Assembly: GCF_024763615.1 (NCBI RefSeq)
Contig: NC_077224.1
Location: 40,930,712 to 40,994,711, forward strand
Direction of reading: 5' to 3'
DNA from: Phlebotomus papatasi
Taxonomy: Eukaryota > Arthropoda > Insecta > Diptera > Psychodidae
Length of the DNA stretch: 64,000 bases
The translations under genes and the position numbers were made by a program. The notes below the pieces were generated by a model, which searched no databases, was not told where the DNA came from, and saw only the letters and a program-made list of their open reading frames with translations. Positions 37,201-49,200 of the stretch are shown here, one piece after another. How positions within the stretch are numbered: position 1 is the stretch's first letter; the number at the start of each line of letters is the position of its first letter.

Positions 37201-40200
37201 TAAAGAGTTACGAAATGCTCGTAAGGCATATAAACCCTGTAAAAAGTTCGTAATAGTTTGTATTTATTTACAAACATTGTTCGTAACATGATCACTTGAC
37301 GAACAATTTTGTTTTATCACAAACATTTTGTTCGTAAATATTCGTAAATATACAGAAAAATGTTGGTAACATTTGTCTTTTGTTAGTAATGTCAGACCAA
37401 CAAAAAAGTTGAATAAATATTTTTAAAGGAACAAGTGTTCAAGTTACGAATAAAGTACAAACTTTTATGAACTTTTTCGTGGGTTATAGGATTTACAAGC
37501 TTTTCGTAAGTCCCCAGTAGGAATTCACAAACATTTACAGACAATTATATTATTATATTTTTTCCGTGTGGTAAATTAGTGCAACATCTATCGGAATTTA
37601 TCGTAAGTGCAAAAATTGAAGTAATTATACATAGAGAAAAATAGATTGTAAAAATTATCATCCTCCATACAAAATACTACAAAATAAAGGAACGGTTTAG
37701 CATAAAACCCGACAAATTTTTACTTGACTGGAAAATATAAAATGTAAAATATATTATACTCATTTTTAGAATCTATTTCTATCACGGAATAGTAGAATCT
37801 AAGTGCCAGGACCAGGACAGTGACTTAAAAAAAAATAATCGTATACTGAGAATGGTAATCTAAATTTTTCTCAGTGCACGAAGTAATTCAGTTTTTATAG
37901 AGTTTTCGTGGGACAATTATCCAATTAATGTTCAAATAAGAATAAAATTTGAAGGGTATACTTAAAAAATAAGATTTTTTCTTTTATTTTCTGCGAAGCT
38001 TTATTCATATTTTCCCACCACTGTTGAACGAAATATTGTTTGATGCCCTCTATAAGAGGATTGGTCGGACTTAATCCTCTCATTTTTGGAGATTTTTCTC
38101 CATTGGATTTTGAATAAATTTTGTCCTCAATATGCGGAAGTGCTAATTTCCACCTGAGCAACGAGGCATGAGCGACTCATTTCATCCTCTTATGGAGCCT
38201 TTTTGCAAAATCAATCAAATTATTTACGCCTCAGATGCAGGTATTTTGCGCTTCACCAGAAAAGACTTTCCATTGGCCTGGGGTAGACGCAAAAATTTTG
38301 CACAATATCACACTATTTTGGGGATTTTGGAAGCCAGGAGTTAGGGAGCTTTTAAATCACATTGAGAAGATTTTACGAGGACAAATTGTGTTTGGCTTAT
38401 GAATGTTCAAGCGTAGAATTCTCGTTATGAAAGGAAAAAAATTCTAATGAAAGCTTTGATGTTAGTTTGCAAACATTTGCCATAAAAATTTGTCAATTAG
38501 AAAATGATCAATTTAAGTACATTAAAGCAATTTTTTAATTTCAATTCTACAGCTGGATCATTCGACTAAAGTCCTGTTTTGCATGAAATTCCTGGGAAAG
38601 AAGAAAAACAGGGAAAACTGTTGTTTGTTTGAAGTGGAAAATTGAAAAACAAATAACGCCCATCTGAGGTGGTGAAAGTCGGCAAAGTTGTGCTGTGTGA
38701 GGACAAATAACATATTATCGGAGGGATGGTTAAGAATTTTTGGCGGTAATATCAGGCAGGGCAGGAGGCATGTTGAAGCACTAAACAAATTGAAATTAAC
38801 TTTTTCCACTCCGGAAATTGGCTTACAAAAAAAAAGAGAAGGGAAAACTTTTGAAATTTTCATCAGACAATTAATTTAATTTTAAACATAACGTGAGGAT
38901 TTGGATTTTTCACTTAGCATTTAAAAAAATCGTCCTATTTCATGAAAATTAGAAATAAATTTTATTAAAAAAAATGAAAAATGATTGAGTACGTTCAGAA
39001 TGAAGAAGTTTTTTTTATTTTGTTGAAGGTTAGTAAATGGATTATATTCATTGCTGAACTTTTTTTCTTACTAAAGGTCATAAAGATGTAAATTTACAAT
39101 TATTATTCATAAGACTTTTTGATATAGAGCCTTTAAATTAATTTTTGGTTTCAGAATATTATTTTTCTGGAAATTTAGTAATTCTTTTTGTGTGCAATCT
39201 TTTCCTGGGAAAAGTATCACTTTCAGTATATGAAAAACATATTATTCAATCCTAAAATACATTCTGAAATTGGAAGAGTATCCATAACAACTTCATATCT
39301 TTGCTCTACCTTCGACAAAAAAAAGAAACCAAGAGCAACTGATTTGGGGAAGAAGCAAAAATTAATATTGTCTCGGAAGAAGCACATGTGCTCAAGAATT
39401 CCCTATACAAAAACATCTTCAATTCCCCTAAGGATGGGGATGGATTTCTTCCCACCTTGTGTCGTGTCTGATTTGGCCACGTGTGCAACAAATTTGGCGA
39501 ATGTTGTATGGTTGGAAGAATGGCAATGAAGCAGCAATATTACCTAAATATTTGTCGTGGTTGTCCATTAATTTTCAGGGAGCGCAGACATCCTGTGAAT
39601 CCCTCACCACCAGCTGCTGGCAGATCATTTATCAGTCCGAATGGAGCCTGGGGAGCACCGCCGAGGTGGAGCCATGCACTCTGTATAATTTTTCCTGGAT
39701 GCCGTTCAGCCCTAAGAGTTCCAAGCCATGTCGGTTGGTCACCACTCATGGCCAGAGTGTCATTTACTCGCAGTGAAGCATTGCAGTGGGAAAAGTTTCT
39801 GCTGAAGTCGAGCCTGGTGGGAAAGAAGGAAGGAAGAGACTTTTCATAAGCTAATGCAAGAGAATTTGAAAAATCACTTCAAACATTTACATTTCCGCAA
39901 AAGGACAAAATACCAACAAGCGCCACTATTTATCAATGTCATTCCAATGGAAATTTAACATTTGGCATTCAATCGTTTTCTCAATGGCTCAGTGATATCT
40001 ACTGAATCATTCTTCACTTCTTGGAAGATGTATCGAATTTTTAAATAGAAAAAAAAATACTTCTATTGTGATGTTTTTGGATAAAAGTCTCAAATTTCAA
40101 AGTGATTCAATTTTGTATGCAAGAAGTGTCAGAATGTGCGGAAACTGTAGTGGAAATTTTGGGCAATTTTTGCAAAATTTTACTTGTTTTATTGATTTCT

Positions 40201-43200
40201 TATCACAAAAAATTTAATTTTTCACTTTTATATTAAGCTCCGCCTACGTGTTGTTTTAAGCCACACCCTCTTTAAGAGGTAGGTGTATGTGGGGCTACTT
40301 TAAGCTGTGGAGCTACATTGTTATACATTTTTTTTGCATTTTTCTAAAGGAAACTCGGTTTTAGCATGATGTAGGGAGAGTTTGGCAAAATTTGTCAAAA
40401 CGAAAATGTCAATATTCACTATTTTCTAAAATAAAAGAGACTGAGGCTTGATATTTTTATTATAGATAGCCCTTATGAACCTTCTTAAACTTACAAAGTT
40501 TTAAGGGATTCGAGGAAGGATTATGTAAAATAAAAGATTATGAAATTTTAAGCTCTATTTTTGGAATATTTGGCTTACAGAAAATATCAATACTGATTAG
40601 ATCAATTTAAGCACATTTCTCGTTAAGATAGAGAAAAATTATCTTCGACAAAGTTGTAGAGAAATAAATTTCATATGAAAATATGTCTATTTGATATTTT
40701 TAACTTTTGCGAGAGTAAAAAGTTACAAATTATCCGAAGACTGACAAAATTTGCCCCAGTAATTTTGAAATTCTCCACAAAATCGAGTTTTTGAAAATGA
40801 TTCGAAAATCACATTTCTTTCGAGATAGAGGAAAATAATCTTCTGCAAGCAGTAAACTTCCTATAAGAATATGTTCATTATAAAACGTTTAAGTTTTCTC
40901 GGAGCTCGCAATAGAATTACAGTAGACTCTCGCTCAATCGGCTCTTTTTCAATCGGGCGACAAATTTTGTTGACAATTTTCACGCTTAATTATGAAGCTA
41001 ATTCGCTCAAATTCGCTATAGTTCTTCCTATTTTATCGTGATTCTTTATAATTGAGCGCTTTTTGTGGAATTTACAAAGGCTTTGATGCTCAATTCTATC
41101 GCTAAACCGGATGACATTTCGCCCCATATTGCCGATTGAGAGAGAGTCTACTGTAAATATGCGTTTTGACAAGTTTTGCTCCAGTCTCCCTTAATTTGGA
41201 TAGACAAAACAATTGTGAATCTAAATAAAATAATTGTAAGGATAAGCTTAATTTAGAAACAAGTGAAAAAATCATATATAAATGTAGTCCCAGAGCTCAA
41301 AAAAGCCCCACCTCCCCCTATGGCTAATTTTATAGTTGATATTTCAAAATTGTGTTTAATAAAACATGGTTATAATAATGTAATCAAAGTTTGTAAAGAG
41401 ATATAAAAGCTATAAAAATATCACACGTCTTTTAAAATTATGTCAACATAAAAAATGAAAGTTTTAAATTTTTCATATAAAATTATTGATAGGATTTAAG
41501 TGAATTCAAAAGACCAAGTATTTCTTCTTGGCAGAAGGGTTAGGGCAGAATCACATTGACAATAAAATGCTCGCCGTAGCCTCACCGTATTTCGCTAATT
41601 TACTCATTTTCATTGCAATTCTTAAGGAAATGTTCCATTACCGTATTACCTTATCTCATACTCGGTAGCACTAGGTGAAAATAATATGAGAAAATTGAAA
41701 AAATAAAACGAAAATTCGATAAATAGCGAGCAAAAAAACTGTAAAAGAAATTAATCATACAGTTTGTTTTTGCTCACCGTTTATCGCATTTTCGTTTTTA
41801 TTTCGTCAATTTTCCTATATTACTTTCACCTAGTGCCACCGAGTACGAGATAAGGTAATACGGTAATCGAGAATTTGCGTAAGAATTGCAATGAAAATGC
41901 GTAAATTAACGAAATACGGTGAGCATTTTACTGTCAATGTGATTCTGCCCTTAAGGTCGTAACTGAACGATGACTGCTTTGATTCTTTGATCACGACTAA
42001 TTTTACAAGACGAAACATTATATAAATCACTTGAAAGTGATTTTTTTTGTATAAAATTCTCCCAAGATTATTTTTTTTTTAAATTTGTTGCTCAATTTCT
42101 AGTTTAACTCATCTGCTGCTGACAGAAAATAATTTCTGACTTCAATTCAAATGAACCTAGGGGAACTGTACCAAATTTCGGTCAGCTTGCAATTTCGGCC
42201 ACTTCTTTTGTTCCTGAAATTTCTATGAATTTTTAGTTCTTGCGTACTCTGGAGATGTTAAACAATGGAAAAAAAAACAGAAAATGTCGCTTGGACGAAC
42301 GAGATGATGTGTGAAAACTTTACAAGACTTCCGGAAGGGCAAGAAACTATGAGAATCATGGTGGCCGAAATATTACCCAAAGCTATGCCTATATTTTTAT
42401 TCATTTTAGAGAAAACAAAAACGATAAACTATCTACAAGTTTCCAAAAGCAATACTCCTTAAAAAATGGAATAAAAATATCAATTTGTATTAAAAATATT
42501 ACATTTCGAACTTAAGACTTTCGCGCTTGCATGCAACTACGCCAAAATTTGATACACTTCTCCTACACTACTCGAAGTAATTTTGTCCAATGCAAGGTAG
42601 GTTATTTTTCGAGAAGGTTTCCGAAAATCAGATCCCAGCGGTTGAATTTTTGAAATATTTATATGAAAATTTTAGAAAATATATTAAGATATTTTACTTT
42701 TATTTACTTAAGAATTTTATTTAAAAGATTTATATATTTTTTATTAGGTAAATAAAAATAGAAAATATGCTGTGTTTCAGGCTTCATGGCCCACGTAACT
42801 CCTTAAGTTCGGATAGCATTCAAAGCAAAACGTGCGCAGTCACCAAAAAAGGGTGTGGCCTATTTTTTGCAAACATGATTTACAGATTCTCCAGTAGAAG
42901 CCGTATGGTAATGGTGTGTTTCAAAAAACACCTTTTTTTAAATTTAAATTAGAAATAAATTTAGTAGGGCTCGATATAAAATTATTTATATGGGGAGTTT
43001 TCTCAAGTGGCCAAATCACATCTCAAGAAACTACGCCAATGGATCCTTAGAATTATTAGGTAAAAGACCAAGACAGAAAGTTTTACCTTATTAACAATAT
43101 TAATTATTTATTACAATAATTATGATAAAATTGAAAACTTAAAAACCTAAACCAGAATTTTAAGGGCTTTCAAGGATTCAAGGCGTTAGCCAATCAGAAA

Positions 43201-46200
43201 TCGTGGAAACATTTTATGGGACTAAATATTAAATTGTTTATAAAAGCTTAAATCATCTTTGTGAGATTTTTAATCGCAAATTCGGTTTGTGGGCAAACTC
43301 GGAATAAACCGAAAACAAAAAAGAAACAGTTTTAAATCTTTTCCGACTACATCTATACGGTTTAGTAGAGTAATACTCGCATATGGTAACTTTACAGCAG
43401 ACAGATTTCAAGCTGATATTTTACATGAATTCAAAGGTATAGAAGCCATTTAATTTTCAATATTATCACCTTCTTAGATATTAGATATTTTAAGGGAACG
43501 TAGAGAGTATTAATGACTATTCAAAAATGAAAAACGAAAAATTCTCAAATCTCGATTTATACGAGTTTTGCTCTGCCATCAATAGTATCGGTCCTTGGGT
43601 CAATCCAAGCATTTTTTTTTACAAAATATAGGCAAAGAAAAAGGTTATTAGTTTATAAATACAGCCCCGGTAACCCTTATATCCTAGTCCCTGGTGAGTG
43701 GCCTTCAAAGTTGAAGCCAATTTCTTACTTTCACATACAAATGCGTATGGGAATTTTTCTGCACTCGTGATCGTTATGCTAAATATTTAAAAAGTGAGAA
43801 GTTATTCCGTATTATAAGATACCTTTCCGTATGGAGGGATAAATATACTAAATTTTTGTTTAAATAATTTTTTTCCTTGGAGTACTGTGAGCTGAGTCCG
43901 AGATCAATTTAGAAGTTGGCTCCATCACTTGAGAGAAATCCGAAAAAGTTAAAATAACATTCCGGAAATGTTAATTTTACCCTGCAGTATTGATCCGAAA
44001 TCTGTGTAAATATTACCCTTTTTAGGTGTATTGAGGGTTAAAGTTACCCTTTTTCATGTTGATTTTACCCTTAAAAAGGTGTAAAATTAACATTAAAAAA
44101 TGTTGATATATTTTTACACCTCAAAAAGTGTTAAAGTTACGAGGAAAAAAGTTAATCGCACTCTCTTTTTTTTCTCAGTGATATAAAAAGGCCAACTTGC
44201 CAGGCGCTTGCTTATATCTATTCCTAAGAAGGGTAAGAAAACAGTATCCTATGTTAATTATAAAATCAAAACTTACGCTGCATGAATAATCATTTCGTGG
44301 CCAGTGTTGACCGGAGCTTCCAATTCGCTGAGTAGCATTGTCTGGAGGCCACATGAGAATTGGAATTGAAGGAGACCATTGTGAAGAAATAGGGCCACAT
44401 AGTGGCTCCCTCGGAAGCCTTGAACTGTGGCCAACAGAATGAGTCCGTCTGTAGCACGTGTTCGAGCTCGCAGTTCAATTTGCATGGGCAGCACGTCACC
44501 CAAGGTGGCTGATGGTCTCTGGCGCAAGTTCTGGTGCTGGATGCGATGGCTGACATAGGAATTGCCCGAAAAAGCAGCATGTCTGATCACAAGTGGAGCC
44601 TCACAAAAACTGCCCTGGCGGTTGAATCGGCATATACACTGGCAAAGATGAGGAGATAATTGAATTTGTCAATCATCCTGTCACACAATTGCCTGGAGAC
44701 TTTTTCCTAATGATCATACTCATATACAAACGGCCTCAGGGACCACCCTAGGCAGCCCAATTAAAATAGTCAAATGGAAAAGCCGAATTGGAGTGAGGTG
44801 GAATGAAATGATGGAAAACCATCATGTAATATCCAACGGGAGATATTTTAATCGTGAAAATTCAGCCGATTCCACCAGGGAATTGTCAGCTCGAACATCT
44901 CCCTGACTTCCCATCATCTCGCAAAATGCCTACCATGTGCGGCTCTATGGATGAATTGTGCAAATCTATCATAATTTTCCGCACCAAACTTCTTTCACTG
45001 ATCTCGCTCCTATTCTTCCTCTCCTATACCATTGTTTGCAACACTCCTAATCCGATTTCACATTCATAATAATAATCCAATCCTAATTGAAATCCCATGC
45101 ACCAATTTTCCGTTCTACTCAACATACGCGCTCACACAATGTTGAATCCCCAGCTATTGTCATCGGTAATACCGCGAATGTGTGAAACAGTTTCAAAATC
45201 CTCCAACCTAGCCCACATCGTGCCATGTTGCAATTCATTAATCAGACAATTCCCCAGCATATCCGCAATATTCATCCCTCGCCTTTCAGGACAATCAATC
45301 GACTGAAATGAATGCAAACTGAAGCTGCCGCTGGAAATTATATCTGGTATAGTAATAAAATGGGGGTTTTCACTGAAAACAGGCGGGAAAATTAGTTAAT
45401 AGAATACTTCCTATAGTCACGTTTGTGGTACAGTCATTCAATGTGTTATAATCAATGCTGGTGAAAAACACAATTACCTGCATTAAAACTAATACAATTT
45501 GGTTAATTTAGGAAGTTTGTTGTTTTGAAATGCCATGACGCAAGTTTAGTGGTAAGTTCTTAAATTTTTATTCAGAAATAAAATGGAATAACTGAAAACC
45601 AAGAAAAATTAATTGAAATAGGTCTATAATGTCTATTTTTTGAGGTCTTATTTTAATTTTACTCTGGCAATTTGTTCATTAAAATTTTAATTTTGTAATT
45701 TATAATCATTATGAGATTTGCAAATATCTCTACAACCCTTATTAATGCAGCATAAATGAACGTTGTTTGAAGAGCATCCCAGCTTTGTAGAATGCTCCTG
45801 ACGAGACAGAATTCTCCGTGAATTAATTTTTAGCATGGTCTTTTTGTGTTTCCTGGTTTACTTGCGATAAAATTGCTTCATAAATCATAAAAGCATTTCA
45901 AAATCGAAAATTGGTAAAAAATGAGCATTTTGAGGAAGAATGCATAACTTAAAAGCACACGGACAAAAAAAATGTAAATACGAAAAAGATAAACCATTTA
46001 CGGATATTTAACCGATTTATTACTGATGTCAAGACCCTTCTTAAAAAAAAAATAAAGTTAACCAAATCGGTTGAAAAGTAGGCCTTCTAGATCAATTAAT
46101 CTTTGATCTTAAAAACTTCAAGATGGCAATTTTTTATGTCATAAGTTTGTTTGGACGAATTCATCTGGGCGACGAGACGTCTAAAATCGATGGCAGCCAA

Positions 46201-49200
46201 AATCCCGAAAGCCAAAATCCCGAACGCCAAGTCCCGAAAGCCAAAATCCCGAAAGCCAAATCCCGAAAGCCAAAATCCCGAAAGCCAAAATCCTGAAAGC
46301 CAAAATCCCTAATGTTCAAAATCGTGAAAGGGATGAAACTATACGAAGTAAAATGTTTAGAATAATTTCCCAAGACACATAAAGTTCCCCTTTGCCTCCA
46401 GCAAGCGCGGGTGCAATCGTGAGAGTAGATATGACACTTTTAAGTATTCGGGATTTTGGCTTTCGCTATTTCGGCGTTCGTGTGTTTGGCTTTTGGGATT
46501 TTGACCGAGACCTGTCTAAAACATATTCAAAAATAAAAGAAATCGTAGTAGCCTTTTTCGAAATAATCCGAAAAACATGGTTTTGAAAGGGCTAGAGGAG
46601 TTTGGAGCGAAAAGGAAAAAAACCATATTAGGATATTGTTTTTTTTTATTGAGGATTACTGAAGACCGGATGTAGATATTTTTTATCGTTTAAGTTCCAG
46701 GATGGGCACAAGTTGAAAAAAACGGATTATATAACTGCTCTCTCTTTGAATTCGAGCAGTAAAATGATTTATGTCGTTAGATTAGATTGTTCCTGCATAG
46801 TCAGTTTGAGAACTTCTATTTTTTTTTAAATTATGCAATTTTATAAAACCCCTAATTTGATTTTGCAATTATCAAAATCGGTCATGTAAAATCGGAAATA
46901 TAACGTTTTGAATTTCTTAGTGTAAAATGTTCAGTCTAGTGATTAAATGCAATGCCATATTTTTTCAAATTCTAGAATAGTTTTCTGTGATTAATCCTTG
47001 ATGTATTTCTCCATTTTACAGAAGATTCTCTCTCAATTGGGCATATTGGATAAAATGTCATCCGTATTATTGATAAATTCAAGCGTGAAACTATTTGAAA
47101 GATTTGAAACTATATTTTGTTCACATAGAGCTCATTAAATTTATACATTTATAATCCAATTAAGACAGATTTAAAAAGTAGCCCAATAGAAGAAGAGAGC
47201 CAATTGTGCAATAGTCTATTCTGTATTGCCATTAACGGTTTTCATACGAATTTGTGATGATCTAATTGGGTCCTAAAGCCTACCCTTAAACACACTAAAG
47301 CTTGAGTACAATCAATGGGTACCTACATATGGACCGCATCTTAAATGGAATCGTCCCTCTCCAAATTGGTATAAACATTTTATGACTCTAGTAGAAAACC
47401 ACATGTCGATATCTACAACCGTTCTCTTTAGACAAATGCTTATATTTCATATATAAAAATATAATTTAAAATTAAATTATGCATTTTAAAACTTTATTCG
47501 AACTTTAAAAATGGTGCATCAAGTGTCTTTTTAAGGTAAGTACGTGTCATCATTGCAAAGTTGGTGCAAAACTTTGAATTGTAAAAGTGTCCATTAGGTG
47601 CTGCGGAAATTTTTCTCTTCGCTTTCTGACGTTTATAAAAAGAATGTGTGTAGTATTTAACCTTGTTTGCTCAAACTTTTTCCGCTCTTTTTCCCCAGTC
47701 CAAGTCTCTCCATCTCTATGATTGGTCCGAGATTGTGAAAAACAACATTTCCCATGAGATCCGATAGTGCGAGAAATGGTAGGAAAATGGGTAGAGATTG
47801 ATAAAATAAATACTAAAAGTGACATAGATTGGATGAAATTCCCACACCCTTTGTTGACATAAAATCCTGATGAAAATGATATGATCAACAGTATCATATT
47901 CAGGGCAATTCCATAATACCACTTCCACTAAATTGATGGAATAACATAAATCCAGTATTCTCTAAAAAGCGTATTATTTTATTTTTGGTCACAATCTGAA
48001 CACATATGTGACAGTTTTCAATATATTGCTTACAAATCATAAACAACAATTCAACGATTTGTGGTAGATTTTTAGGAAATTCGATATCAATTTATATGCA
48101 AAATTTATAAAATTAAGCAGTAGCTGCCACAGCCAAAATGAAAAAGTTTTACTGGTATATCATCTATCGTAATCATATAACTTCTCGTGCAATTCTTTTC
48201 ATTTTCGGATATGATTTAGAGAGGTTACGCAGGCGGACATTTCGTCCATATACGAAAATATCGTAGAATCATTCCTAACAACGGGGATCTCAGTGTCGCA
48301 ATAGGCAAGACCGTTGGTCTTGGGCAGATGCGATATCTGACTCGACTCTCATGGTTATGAGTTCGAGTCCCGCCCGGTGCAATACAACTGAATGTTCGGA
48401 AAAAGAATATTTTCACACGGAATAAAACGTAATATATAATGCACTGCTTCTGCTCAACATCTCCAGGATCATGGAAGAAGCATCTACACTGCGGGGAAGG
48501 CGCTCCTGAGCGGTCTACAAACGGACTTAGCAGATTCTTCCAACACGGGATCAACAACAATATAACATGATTACGTTGTAACAAAATTTTATCCCGATTC
48601 GTTTAATAATAATTCCTACCAACGGGTTTTCGTGGTCAAAGATTAAAAAGGCTCTAAAAAATGTATTTCTCAACCGAATGGTATTATATTTTGGCTTGTT
48701 GGAAAGGTCTTAGAATTTTTGTCAAGTCTGAATCGGCTTCAATCGATTTTGAATCAATTTCGTTATGAACCGATTCTGAAATGGATCATAACCGGGAACG
48801 ATTTTTTATCCTAAAATAATTTTATTGCTCCTATTCTATTTTATGAGATTTTTTAAGTGATTTATGATTCGGTTCAAATCGGTGGAGCACTGGTAAACGG
48901 TAAATGATTCTAAAGTACTTTTGATGTATAGTAACTAAGCCACGAGCTCGAACATTTTACAAAGCATGAGACAATGTGACACCATTTTTTTAGATTCAAT
49001 ATTACGGACACGTTTTTAACGCGAGACAAATACGAATTTCATTGGTGTGTCATTGGAAGACTGGATTTAAGGTATCAATATTAGAAAAGCCTGGATGAAA
49101 ATGCTCATTTTGAAATATTAGTTTGAAAAAAAAAAGTTGTATTTTGAGACATTCAACAAAAGAGTAAGGGACAAGCGGACCATCCCAATTTTGGCCAAAT

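Larger units (their letters stand above)
34027..39543. other. eys: eys intron f-g, 5.5 kb
   Basis: Contains the nested TA elements (34189-35407), partial copies near 36040, and the foldback at 37150-37570. The stretches 35410-36030 and 36240-37140 are very AT-rich with nothing recognisable. 37600-39540 looks mostly unique, with no exon found. Confidence 0.7.
40280..41320. mobile_element. TA-flanked GTGGGGCTACTTT element, outer level of a triple nest
   Basis: TAGGTGTATGTGGGGCTACT and complement TAGGGGGAGGTGGGGCTTTT. Sister copies at 60571-60767 and 63741-63845 lack the insert, so the intact element is about 220 bp. Confidence 0.88.
39814..44276. other. eys: eys intron e-f, 4.5 kb
   Basis: Holds the three-level nest at 40280-41320, the palindrome at 41540-41953, the MITE at 42158-42565 and the element at 43926-44180. 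42570-43925 is AT-rich with no feature I can name. Confidence 0.75.

Noticed and set aside
44854..45306. Possible exon in the better balanced part of the eys intron
   Set aside because: Frames are short, splice sites do not fit the phase 0 junction between exons d and e, and the EGF is already completed by joining d to e.
48225..48584. 119-codon minus-strand frame with a GGTRTHNHESRVRYR-like peptide
   Set aside because: This peptide is the antisense translation of the SINE's tRNA-like B-box region, a common false protein, not a gene.
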